The notes under the pieces were generated by a model that was not told the origin of the DNA, made no database searches, and saw only the letters and a program-made list of their open reading frames with translations. The position numbers were made by a program, and so were the translations under genes. From the NCBI RefSeq assembly GCF_009765215.1, contig NZ_VLNV01000001.1, positions 186,001 to 250,000 on the forward strand: a DNA stretch of 64,000 nucleotides, written 5' to 3'. The stretch is from Lysobacter prati (lineage in GTDB: Bacteria > Pseudomonadota > Gammaproteobacteria > Xanthomonadales > Xanthomonadaceae). This document shows positions 16,899 to 24,328 of this stretch, piece by piece. Each line of letters begins with the position of its first letter. Positions within the stretch are counted from its first letter, which is position 1.

Positions 16899-17927
16899 TC
16901 AATCCCGCACGCGTGCCGTCGCCGACATTCCCGGTCGGAGCTCGGCGAGCCGGGCCGGCTGGTCGACCAGGGCGATCCGCACCGGCACGCGCTGGACGAT
17001 GCGGGTGAAGTTCCCCGTCGCGTTGTCCGGCGGAAGCAGTGCGAACTGGGCGCCGCTGGCGGGCGAGAGGCTCTCGACGCGACCGTGGAACTGCACGCCC
17101 GGAACGGCATCGATGGCGATGTCGACACTGGCGCCGGCGCGCATTCCTTTCAACTGCGTTTCCTTGAAGTTCGCCACCACCCACAGTTCCGGCGGCACCA
17201 GCCCGATCAGCGGTGTGCCCGCCTTGACGTACTGGCCCGTTCGCGCGGCACGCTCGCTGACGCGGCCATCGAGCGGTGCGCGTACGACCGTGCTTTCGAC
17301 ATCGAGCGCGGCGAGCGCGACCGCCGCGCGTGCTGCATCGATGTCTGCAAGCAACTGCGGGCGCTGGCTCTCCAGCACGGCAATGCGCTGGTGGGCGGCC
17401 ATCAGGGCAGCGCTCATCTCGTCCACTCGAGCCGAGGCGATGCTGGCCGACGACGCCAGCTGGTCGAACTGCGAGGCGGCGATCAGCTGATCGCCAGCCA
17501 GCTGTCCGGCACGGGTCGCGTCGCGTTGCGCGCGCCCCTGTTCCGCGGATGCCTCGCGCAGAGCGGCTTCGGCCTGCCGGACGGCGGCGCGTTGCAGGTT
17601 CAGTTGGGCGTCCAGGTTTCCCTCGTTGGCCTTGCGAGCCGAGAGTGCGGCCGCGGCCTGGGCCAGGCGCGCGCGGAAATCCCGGTCGTCGATGCGAAAC
17701 AGGACATCTCCGGCACGGACCGCCTGGTTGTCGCGGACGACGACCTGCGTGACGTGACCGGAAACCTTCGGGCTGATCTGCGTCACATCGCCTCGTATGT
17801 AGGCGTTGTCGGTGTAGTGCCGATCCCAGCCCTGGACGATGCCGCCGGGCGCGACGCTCGCGCCGACGGCAGCGGTGGCGATGACGGCGGACAACAGGCC
17901 TGTGAGCGTGGAGGTGCGAAGTTTCAT
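16899..17927 (-). CDS. HlyD/EmrA-type membrane-fusion protein
   Basis: A 342-residue adaptor with an N-terminal anchor or signal (LTGLLSAVIATAAVGASVAP), the EmrA-like opening HYTDNAYIRGDVTQISPKVS, a long Ala-rich helical hairpin and the lipoyl half VVRAPLDGRVSERAARTGQY. FKETQLKGMRAGASVDIAID is typical of EmrA partners of DHA2 pumps. The ATG at 17927 overlaps the MFS stop codon by 4 bp, so the pair is translationally coupled. No outer-membrane factor is adjacent, so it would borrow one. Confidence 0.9.
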   Translation of the reverse strand: MKLRTSTLTGLLSAVIATAAVGASVAPGGIVQGWDRHYTDNAYIRGDVTQISPKVSGHVTQVVVRDNQAVRAGDVLFRIDDRDFRARLAQAAAALSARKANEGNLDAQLNLQRAAVRQAEAALREASAEQGRAQRDATRAGQLAGDQLIAASQFDQLASSASIASARVDEMSAALMAAHQRIAVLESQRPQLLADIDAARAAVALAALDVESTVVRAPLDGRVSERAARTGQYVKAGTPLIGLVPPELWVVANFKETQLKGMRAGASVDIAIDAVPGVQFHGRVESLSPASGAQFALLPPDNATGNFTRIVQRVPVRIALVDQPARLAELRPGMSATARVRD

Positions 17928-19498
17928 GGCGAGTCCGCCTGGGAAGCGTAGGAGAGGGGAGGGGAGCGGCCAATCAGTGCGACACCCAATGCCGCGAGGA
18001 CCAGCGCGACGGCGATCAGCGCAAAGGCATCGTTCATGGCCAGCAGCCATGCCTCGCGGCGCACGCCCGCGGCCAGTTGCGCCAATGCACCGCGCGATGC
18101 GACTTCGTCGCCAACGCGCGTCGACCATGCCGTTCCCAGCGTCGTCAAGCGCTCGCCGACCTGATCGTCGAGCCAGGAGACCCGATCGACCAGCACGCTG
18201 GAGTGGAACTTCTCGCGCTCGGTCACGAAGTGCGTGACGAGGCCGACGCCAACGGTGGTGCCGCCTACCGTCGTGAGATTGAATGCGATCGTTGCGGTGG
18301 GGCCGTGCGCCAGGTCAAGGCCCAGTGCGCCGACCAGGAGCGTTGGCACGAGGAACAGCATCTGCCCGATGCCAAGCAGGACGAGACTGAGTTGCAACTG
18401 CTCCCCGCCGACTTGTGAAGTGCTCCTCGATGCGATCCACAGTGCGAGTCCGCAAAGAAGAAGACCGGCGACCATGATCGACCGGCTGTCATGACGATGG
18501 AGCAGCTTCCACACGAGCGGGAACGCAGCGATCTGCGGCAACAGGCTCCACCACAGCACATTCGATACCTGCAGTGGACGGTAAGCCTGTGTCGACGCAA
18601 GCAGGAGCGGAAGCAGGTACACCGTGGCAGCGAAACTGGTGCGGAAGACGAAATTGAGCACGATCGCGAGGCCGAAGCGTCGCTCGCGAAGTTTCGACAT
18701 GCTCAGAATGGGGGCGGATGAGAGCCAGTGCGCGACCGCGAATCCCAGCCATGCGCCAACGCTGAGGCTCAGCGTCCACGCGACCATGGGGCTCTCAAGC
18801 CAGAATCTCCGGGTTCCCTGGCTGAAAACCAGCATCAGTCCGCCCACGGCGACCGCAAGCAACGCAGCGGCACCCCAGTCGATCCTGAGCGCCTCGCGGT
18901 TGACCGATGCCGACGCAGGCATCCATCGTGAGCCGGCCAGCGCCAGCAACACGGCAGCCCAGAGTTGGGCCACGAACAAGCCGCGCCAGCCCAGCGCGGC
19001 CTCGATCGGGCCGGCGAGTGCAGGGCCGGCGTTGACCGACACCAGCAGGACGAAAGCAAGTAGAGCGATTCCCAGGGCAACGCGCGGCCCCTTGAGCATC
19101 ACGAACACCGCGCTGAAAGCAATCGGTCCGAACGCACCGCCGGCCAGTCCCTGGAGGATGCGCGCCGCGACCAGTGCAGTCAGTCCGGGAGCGAGCGCGC
19201 ACCACCAGGCGCACGCGGCAAACACCGCGGCGCTGGTGACGAAGTAACGACGCAGCCCGAACGTCCTGAGCAGCGTCGGCGCGGCGACGATGCCGACCAG
19301 ATTTGCCACCGTATACGCCGTTGTGACCCACGAGGCTTCGTCGGCCGAAGCCGCCACGCCGCCCTGGATGTCGGCCAGGCTGGTGCCGACGAACTGCGTG
19401 GTCATATTCGCGATGAACGCGCCCGCTAGGGCGGTGGCGACCACCGCCTCGGGGCGGTGACCGCCGGTCACGGATGCAGTGGCGCGGACGCTGGTCAT
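17924..19498 (-). CDS. DHA2-type MFS efflux transporter (EmrB-like)
   Basis: A 524-residue drug:proton antiporter-like protein with about 14 helices. Family features include TTQFVGTSLADIQGGVAASA, WVTTAYTVANLVGIVAAP (helix 2 region) and RILQGLAGGAFGPIAFSAVF (motif C-like). A long loop rich in charged residues (FVTEREKFHSSVLVDRVSWL) lies before the last helix, as in EmrB. The ATG at 19498 was chosen because the upstream frame is Arg-rich and overlaps the SDR gene. It is the middle gene of an SDR-MFS-HlyD operon, 19 bp after the SDR stop. Confidence 0.9.
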   Translation of the reverse strand: MTSVRATASVTGGHRPEAVVATALAGAFIANMTTQFVGTSLADIQGGVAASADEASWVTTAYTVANLVGIVAAPTLLRTFGLRRYFVTSAAVFAACAWWCALAPGLTALVAARILQGLAGGAFGPIAFSAVFVMLKGPRVALGIALLAFVLLVSVNAGPALAGPIEAALGWRGLFVAQLWAAVLLALAGSRWMPASASVNREALRIDWGAAALLAVAVGGLMLVFSQGTRRFWLESPMVAWTLSLSVGAWLGFAVAHWLSSAPILSMSKLRERRFGLAIVLNFVFRTSFAATVYLLPLLLASTQAYRPLQVSNVLWWSLLPQIAAFPLVWKLLHRHDSRSIMVAGLLLCGLALWIASRSTSQVGGEQLQLSLVLLGIGQMLFLVPTLLVGALGLDLAHGPTATIAFNLTTVGGTTVGVGLVTHFVTEREKFHSSVLVDRVSWLDDQVGERLTTLGTAWSTRVGDEVASRGALAQLAAGVRREAWLLAMNDAFALIAVALVLAALGVALIGRSPPLSYASQADSP

Positions 19499-19517
19499 GG
19501 CGGCGGTGGCGGTTGGG

Positions 19518-20315
19518 TCAGCCGGCGTAACGCGATGCCGGTTTCGCCCGCGACAAACGCGGCGCCATTGCCTTGCGCGCCTGCTCGTACGAGTCCCACT
19601 CCGCCGCATCGGGAAGGGCGGGAATCGTGACGAGTTCGCCCTGCGCCAGGCCGGACAGGGCCGCGTCCACCAGGTCGTCCACAGACATCACGATCTCGTG
19701 CGGGAGGTGCTCAACGGGTGTGCCGGCGGCGTCCCAGAAGTCAGTCGCCGTCGCACCGGGCAGCACCGCCTGCACGCGCACGCCCTTGTCGCCCAGTTCA
19801 TGCTGTAGCGACTGCGAGAAGGCGAGCACGAACGCCTTGCTGCCGCCGTACACGCCGTTCAGAAGCTCCGGCGCCAGCGCGACGACCGACGCGATGTTGA
19901 CGATCGTGCCGTGGCCGCGGGCGACGAAGGCCGGCGCGACGGCATAGGCCAGGCGGGTCAGCACGCCGACATTGAGCGTGATCATCTTGTCCATGTCCTC
20001 CACGCTCGACTGCAGCAGCGGCGCCGTGGCACCGACACCAGCGTTGTTGACCAGCAGCGTGATGCTGGCGTCGCGGCGCAGGACCTCTTCGACGCGGGCA
20101 AGGTCTTCCGGTCGGGTCAGGTCTGCGGGCAGGGTCTCCACCGATCGCCCGGTGCTGTTGGTCAGTTCGTTGGCCAGTGCGCGCAGCTTGTCGGCGCGGC
20201 GCGCAACCAGGATCAGGTCGTAGCCGGCGCGAGCGAGGCGGTCTGCGTAGACCGCGCCAATACCGGAGGAAGCGCCGGTGATCAATGCGGTGCCTTGATG
20301 AATGCGGGTGTTCAT
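19518..20315 (-). CDS. short-chain dehydrogenase/reductase
   Basis: A 265-residue classical SDR. It has the cofactor motif TGASSGIG near the N-terminus, ARRADK after beta-2 (a basic residue that suggests NADPH), NNAG after beta-4, a catalytic Ser in NIASVVALAP and the YxxxK motif in YGGSKAF. Start MNTRIHQGTALITG is preferred to the upstream in-frame ATG at 20384, which would cross the divergent promoter. It heads the operon with the MFS and HlyD genes and faces a GlxA-type AraC regulator across 126 bp; the substrate may be a compound also exported by the pump. Confidence 0.9.
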   Translation of the reverse strand: MNTRIHQGTALITGASSGIGAVYADRLARAGYDLILVARRADKLRALANELTNSTGRSVETLPADLTRPEDLARVEEVLRRDASITLLVNNAGVGATAPLLQSSVEDMDKMITLNVGVLTRLAYAVAPAFVARGHGTIVNIASVVALAPELLNGVYGGSKAFVLAFSQSLQHELGDKGVRVQAVLPGATATDFWDAAGTPVEHLPHEIVMSVDDLVDAALSGLAQGELVTIPALPDAAEWDSYEQARKAMAPRLSRAKPASRYAG

Positions 20316-20369
20316 TGGGGGAGCTCTGATGGCCGGCGGATGCCGGGGGCAGAGCAAAGGTAGGGCACC

Positions 20370-20398
20370 TTGATCGTGGCTCAAATGTCGTATATACC
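20370..20398 (+). promoter_or_regulatory. candidate promoter of the AraC-type gene
   Basis: TTGATC (20370-20375) and TATACC (20393-20398) separated by 17 bp resemble a sigma-70 promoter, 4 of 6 matches each. It would start transcription about 35 bp ahead of the AraC start codon and lies in the divergent gap shared with the SDR gene. Purely a consensus match. Confidence 0.3.
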
Positions 20399-20441
20399 TC
20401 GTTTCAGGTCACGCCCATTCCTGCTGCCCGGGAGGCCCGCC

Positions 20442-21380
20442 ATGCTCACCGTTGGTTTCGTTGCCCATCCCCGCTTCCAGATCATGGGACTCGCGGCCGC
20501 GTCGGCTTTCGAACTCGCCAATACCTCCGCCGAGGAACCGCTCTACGGGATCAGGGTCCTGTCGGAGCACGCCGGCCCGATCGCAAGTTCATTGGGCATG
20601 CCGATCGAGACGCGTGCCCTGTCACGGCAGAAACTCGACACGCTGATCGTCACCGGCCTGCTCCATCCGGCGCCGTCGTCACCTGGGCTGATCCGGCAGG
20701 TTCGCCGGGCCGCACAGTCCACCCGGCGAATCGCGTCGGTCTGCACCGGCGCTTTCATCCTCGGCGAAGCGGGTCTGCTCGACGGACGCCGCGTCACCAC
20801 GCATTGGATTCACGCGCGCAAGTTACAGGCGCAGTTTCCTGATGCGCATGTCGAGGAGGACCGTATCTTCATCATCGACGGCGCGCTCTGGACCTCCGCT
20901 GGCATGAGCGCAGGCATCGACCTCGCGCTGGGGATGATCGAGAAGGACTTCGGCGCCGACCTGGCACGCACCGTCGCGCAGAAACTCGTGGTCTACCACC
21001 GTCGGGCCGGCGGGCAGTCGCAGCATTCGGCCTTGCTGGAGCTAGATACCAAGACCGACCGCATCCAGAGCGCGATGAGTTACGCCCGCAGCAACCTGCG
21101 CGCGCCGCTGACGGTGGAAGAGCTCGCCGACGCCGCGCACCTCAGCCCGCGCCAGTTCAGTCGTGCCTTCCGCGCCGAGACCGGGCAGTCACCGGCGAAA
21201 GCGGTGGAACATCTGCGAGTGGAAGCGGCGCGGGTACTTATAGAGCAGAGCCGGCACAGCATCGACGAGGTAGCCGCGCAAACCGGGTTTGCCGATCCGG
21301 AGCGTATGCGGCGCGCGTTCCTGCGCGCGTTCGGCCAGCCGCCACAGGCCATTCGGCGCAACGCGCGTCACGCTGCATGA
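20442..21380 (+). CDS. GlxA-type AraC family transcriptional regulator
   Basis: A 312-residue regulator with an N-terminal DJ-1/PfpI-like domain (about 1-190) and a C-terminal AraC double helix-turn-helix (about 215-312). The first domain shows SVCTGAFILGEAGLLDGR and THWIHARKLQAQFPDAHVEE, typical of GlxA and FtrA. The second shows ADAAHLSPRQFSRAFRAETG and IDEVAAQTGFADPERMRRAF. GGAGG lies 7 bp before the ATG; the longer in-frame start at 20370 is rejected. It is divergent from the SDR-MFS-HlyD operon and is the natural candidate to control it. Confidence 0.92.
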   Translation: MLTVGFVAHPRFQIMGLAAASAFELANTSAEEPLYGIRVLSEHAGPIASSLGMPIETRALSRQKLDTLIVTGLLHPAPSSPGLIRQVRRAAQSTRRIASVCTGAFILGEAGLLDGRRVTTHWIHARKLQAQFPDAHVEEDRIFIIDGALWTSAGMSAGIDLALGMIEKDFGADLARTVAQKLVVYHRRAGGQSQHSALLELDTKTDRIQSAMSYARSNLRAPLTVEELADAAHLSPRQFSRAFRAETGQSPAKAVEHLRVEAARVLIEQSRHSIDEVAAQTGFADPERMRRAFLRAFGQPPQAIRRNARHAA

Positions 21381-21482
21381 ACACCTTCATGCCGTTTGCA
21401 GCAGGACAACGAACTCGCGCTCGAGCGGGATGTGCTTCGCGACATATACATCGCTGCGCATTGATCGGCGTCACATCTTGAC

Positions 21483-21514
21483 GGCTAAAGGCGCCCCGTT
21501 GAGGCTAAAGGCGC
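21483..21514. repeat. two direct copies of GGCTAAAGGCGC, 20 bp apart
   Basis: The 12-mer occurs at 21483-21494 and 21503-21514. The 20-bp period is close to two helical turns, as for a regulator binding one DNA face. The copies lie in the 279-bp gap between the AraC gene and the lipoprotein gene, about 150 bp before the latter's start. Confidence 0.45.
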
Positions 21515-21659
21515 TCCGCAGAAAACGGCCAAGCAGGGTGCGCCGAGCTTCCATATCTTCACAATCCATCTACGCATTCCAACGTAGGCTGAATGCGGGT
21601 TCATGACTGCGGTAGAAAGGCCGCTATATTCGCGAGACCCCAGACGAAGGAGGATTGGT

Positions 21660-21929
21660 ATGTTTCTGACCAAGCAACACTTGACGATGGTGCGTACGCT
21701 CGGCGTGGCGATCGTCGTCACCTTGGGCCTTAGCGCCTGTGCCACCTACGATGACGACTTTGCACGTGTCAACTCACGCCTCGATCAACTCGACAGCAAG
21801 GTGCAGAGCGCGGCCCAGAGTGCCGAATCTGCCAATCAGTCGGCGCAGCAAGCCAACCAGCGGTTGGATTCACTGGAAGGCCGCGTCCAGCAACTCGAAT
21901 CGGCGCCGACCCGCAAGCCCCGCGGTTAG
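21660..21929 (+). CDS. small coiled-coil lipoprotein (Lpp-like)
   Basis: An 89-residue predicted lipoprotein. The signal GVAIVVTLGLSACATYDDD has the lipobox LSAC. The mature part is an uninterrupted heptad helix (LDQLDSKVQSAAQSAESANQ, then RLDSLEGRVQQLES) ending in a basic tail TRKPRG. Murein lipoprotein also ends in a basic residue linked to peptidoglycan, but here the terminus is RG, so covalent attachment is uncertain. AAGGAGG lies 6 bp before the ATG at 21660. A perfect terminator follows, and an L,D-transpeptidase gene lies next to it, a suggestive pairing. Confidence 0.82.
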   Translation: MFLTKQHLTMVRTLGVAIVVTLGLSACATYDDDFARVNSRLDQLDSKVQSAAQSAESANQSAQQANQRLDSLEGRVQQLESAPTRKPRG

Positions 21930-21970
21930 TCGCTCTTGCACACTTCGCGACAAACGGCCTGAACCGGGAC

Positions 21971-21994
21971 CCGGTGGCCTTTGCTGGCCACCGG
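21971..21994 (+). terminator. rho-independent terminator of the lipoprotein gene
   Basis: Stem CCGGTGGCC / GGCCACCGG around TTTGCT, followed by the T-rich TCTCCTTGTCTTT. It lies 42 bp after the lipoprotein stop. Confidence 0.75.
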
Positions 21995-22753
21995 TCTCCT
22001 TGTCTTTACTCAGTCTTCGTTCCAAGGAACTGTCCTATCCGTACGTGCACACCCCCTAAGATCGCGCTGGCGCTTGCGCTGGCGTTCGCGAGCATCGGCG
22101 CGGCCAGCGCCGAAGAAGCCGCCACACAACCGGTCGTCACCGTCGACCAGCTTCCGCCAGGCCAGGATGTGTCCGGCACGGTGATTGAACTCGCGGGCTG
22201 GGTTGTCTCATCCAACGACAGCCAGGGCTATCCGTTCGCGGTCATCGACAAGGCCGCAGCCCAAGTCCTGGTGTTCGGCGGCGACGGCCGGCTTCGCGGC
22301 GCGGCACCTGCGCTCTTTGGCTCGGGAATCGGCGACCATACGGCCCCCGGCGTCGCCGGTCTCGCGCTGCGCGAGATTCCGGGCCGGGATCGCACGACGC
22401 CCGCGGGTCGCTTCGTGGGCGGTTTCGGTCCGTCAATCGACGCGGGTCGCGTGCTGTGGGTGGACTACGATTCCGCGGTCTCCATCCACCCTACCGCTAC
22501 TGGCGTCCCGGCCGAGAAACGCGTCGAACGCCTTGCATCACCTTCGCCGGACGATAACCGCATCACTCATGGCTGCATCAACGTCTCGCCCGAGTTCTAC
22601 GAGCAGATCGTGAGTCCGACGTTCCTGAAGGGCGGGGTGTTCTACATCCTCCCGGAGGCGGCGCCGATAGACGAGACCTTCCCTGAGTTCGCGCAAAGTC
22701 GCGCGACCACGCATCGCAACGATGAAAGAGGCGCAGGGCCCGCCCCGCACTGA
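21974..22753 (+). CDS. L,D-transpeptidase-like (YkuD) protein, 5' end doubtful
   Basis: The frame encodes a secreted YkuD-type protein that would crosslink or trim peptidoglycan. The catalytic region is clear: an upstream His in VSIHPTATGVP and ITHGCINVSPEFYEQ with the nucleophile Cys, matching the HGC-x-N form of the motif. A signal peptide reads KIALALALAFASIGAASA. The only conventional in-frame start is the GTG at 21974, which lies inside the preceding terminator and adds about 28 non-signal residues. A GTG at 22045 would give MHTPKIALALAL if one C of the run CCCCC (22052-22056) were absent. Either that run holds an indel, or translation starts at an unusual codon. Confidence 0.72.
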   Translation: MAFAGHRSPCLYSVFVPRNCPIRTCTPPKIALALALAFASIGAASAEEAATQPVVTVDQLPPGQDVSGTVIELAGWVVSSNDSQGYPFAVIDKAAAQVLVFGGDGRLRGAAPALFGSGIGDHTAPGVAGLALREIPGRDRTTPAGRFVGGFGPSIDAGRVLWVDYDSAVSIHPTATGVPAEKRVERLASPSPDDNRITHGCINVSPEFYEQIVSPTFLKGGVFYILPEAAPIDETFPEFAQSRATTHRNDERGAGPAPH

Positions 22754-22860
22754 AGGACGCGTCGGCGCGTTGCGTTGGTGTGCGAGGCAATGCAGCGGAT
22801 GACGGCGCTGCGAAAGTTCCATCATTGATGGACTCGGGCGACGTGGAACCACAAATGCGC

Positions 22861-22884
22861 AAAACCCCGCCTTGGCGGGGTTTT
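22861..22884. terminator. bidirectional rho-independent terminator
   Basis: AAAACCCCGCC / GGCGGGGTTTT with a 2-nt loop; T-runs occur on both strands. It can end the L,D-transpeptidase transcript (+) and the tRNA-Leu transcript (-), which finish on either side. Confidence 0.85.
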
Positions 22885-22920
22885 GGTTTCTCTGGGGGTG
22901 ACGCCCCTGAATCCTGATGC

Positions 22921-23007
22921 TGGTGCCGGAAGTGGGACTCGAACCCACACACTTTTAACGGTGGCGGATTTTGAGTCCGCTGCGTCTACCGATTCCGCCA
23001 TTCCGGC
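22921..23007 (-). tRNA. tRNA-Leu (anticodon CAA)
   Basis: An 87-nt tRNA. The acceptor stem GCCGGAA pairs with TTCCGGC, the D-arm includes AATCGGTAGACGC, the anticodon stem-loop is GCGGA-CTCAAAA-TCCGC, the long variable arm is that of class II tRNAs, and the T-loop is TTCGAGT. The discriminator is A and CCA is encoded. Anticodon CAA reads UUG. The identity is read directly from the sequence. A terminator lies 36 bp downstream. Confidence 0.97.
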
Positions 23008-23055
23008 GCGGTCGCGCAGTATAGCCGACGCAGCCGCCCGGAAGCAGGGGGTGCA

Positions 23056-23508
23056 TCAGAGTCCGCCGTAACGAGCCATCGCGGCGGCGAAGACGAAGAT
23101 TGCCGCAACCAGGATCAGCTCGAAGCGGACGATGCCGCGCAACCGGCCGACCTCGGTGGCGTCGGGCAAGTAGGACGGGTTGGTGGCCAGGGCCTTGCGC
23201 CAGCGCAGGAAGCGCACGGTCGGCAGGATCGAGAGCAGGCCGACCAGCACGAACGCGCCCATCTTGGCGTGGAACCAGGGGTTGTGCAGGTAGAAGTCGT
23301 GGCCCTTTACGCCGTAGATGATCCGGCAGATGCCGACCACGATCAGCAGCGTCGCGCAGATGCCGTAGCCCCTGTCGATACCGGCCAGTCGCTGCAACGT
23401 CGAGCGGTCGACGCCTCCACGCAGGAGCACGGCTTCGGCAACGAGCATTGCAACCAGTGCGTAGACGAGCAGATGGTGCAGCGAGGCGAGGATGAAGTCG
23501 GTCAGCAT
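23056..23508 (-). CDS. DUF2214 family membrane protein
   Basis: A 150-residue membrane protein with four likely helices. It begins MLTDFILASLHHLLVYALVA; the paired His in the first helix and the segment HNPWFHAKMGAFVLVGLLSI are typical of DUF2214. GGAGCT precedes the ATG at 23508, which is favoured over the in-frame codon nine residues upstream. The function is unknown; conserved His residues in membrane helices could bind haem or metal, which is speculation. It sits alone beside tRNA-Leu. Confidence 0.82.
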   Translation of the reverse strand: MLTDFILASLHHLLVYALVAMLVAEAVLLRGGVDRSTLQRLAGIDRGYGICATLLIVVGICRIIYGVKGHDFYLHNPWFHAKMGAFVLVGLLSILPTVRFLRWRKALATNPSYLPDATEVGRLRGIVRFELILVAAIFVFAAAMARYGGL

Positions 23509-23592
23509 CGGGGGAGCTCCGGCGGAAACGCTCACCCTAGGCGATCGGGGCAGGCGGTGTAGTGCCAGAGGTCAGGCGTTGGCGGGCGGCTT

Positions 23593-23627
23593 GCCCTCAC
23601 CCCAACCCCTCTCCCGCGGGCGGGGCG
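23593..23627. repeat. remnant of a common xanthomonad intergenic repeat
   Basis: The stretch around CCCTCACCCCAACCCCTCTC followed by CCGCGGGCGGGG resembles one arm of a dispersed intergenic repeat of Xanthomonadaceae. Only one arm is clear here. Confidence 0.4.
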
Positions 23628-23644
23628 CTTGGATCCTGAGGGAC

Positions 23645-24241
23645 TTACGCCGCTTCGTCGGTCTGCAGCGTCTTGGCGACGCGGGCGAACCATTCGCCTT
23701 CGTTCGGGACGAACATCGAGCATGCTTCCATCGGCGCCTTGTAGATGTGCAGCGACACGGCGACCGACTCGCGGCTGGCGTTGCGGATGGTGTGGTACTC
23801 GTGCGGCGGAATCAGGCTGCCGGCACTGCCCGGACCGGCGTGCATGCCGCCGGCGGCGCGGAAACGGAAACGCTCGCCCTCGCGTTCGAGCAGTTCGTAC
23901 TGGGTGATTTCCAGTTCGCCGTCCCAGACGCCTTCGACGCACCACAGGCCGCAGTGGTCGTGCACCGGGGTGCCCTGGCCCGGTCCCCAGGTCATCGCGA
24001 CGACGCTGTAGCCCAGCTCCGGGCTGCGGTAGATCTCGCGGCGCGCGTAGTGGTCGTCGATCGGGTCGTGCACGCACGAGGGCAGTTGCACATCGCGGTC
24101 GCGGATCATGCTGCACAACGTGGTGCGCAGCGCCGCGGTGACGGCATGTTCGTCGCCGGACGCCACAGCCGCGTCGATGGCGGCGACCAGCTTGTCGTGG
24201 CCGGGGAAATCGAGGTCGGGCAGTGCGTCGTTGATCGTCAT
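23645..24241 (-). CDS. cysteine dioxygenase-family protein
   Basis: A 198-residue cupin enzyme that would oxidise a thiol such as cysteine to its sulfinic acid using Fe(II) and O2. The metal ligands are expected to be His94 and His96 (TPVHDHCGLWCVEG) and a His in IPPHEYHTIRNAS. HYARREIYR places an Arg where cysteine dioxygenases have the carboxylate-binding Arg and mercaptopropionate dioxygenases have Gln, so cysteine is the likelier substrate. It lies next to the MetX-like gene, which fits a sulphur amino-acid theme. Confidence 0.87.
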   Translation of the reverse strand: MTINDALPDLDFPGHDKLVAAIDAAVASGDEHAVTAALRTTLCSMIRDRDVQLPSCVHDPIDDHYARREIYRSPELGYSVVAMTWGPGQGTPVHDHCGLWCVEGVWDGELEITQYELLEREGERFRFRAAGGMHAGPGSAGSLIPPHEYHTIRNASRESVAVSLHIYKAPMEACSMFVPNEGEWFARVAKTLQTDEAA

Positions 24242-24328
24242 GGTGCAATTCTATCGCGCGCCCGGCGCAGCGAATCTTGCGCCGCATCAATCTACGGTGG
24301 TACGGCGGCGTGCCTGCCGTCTGGCCGC

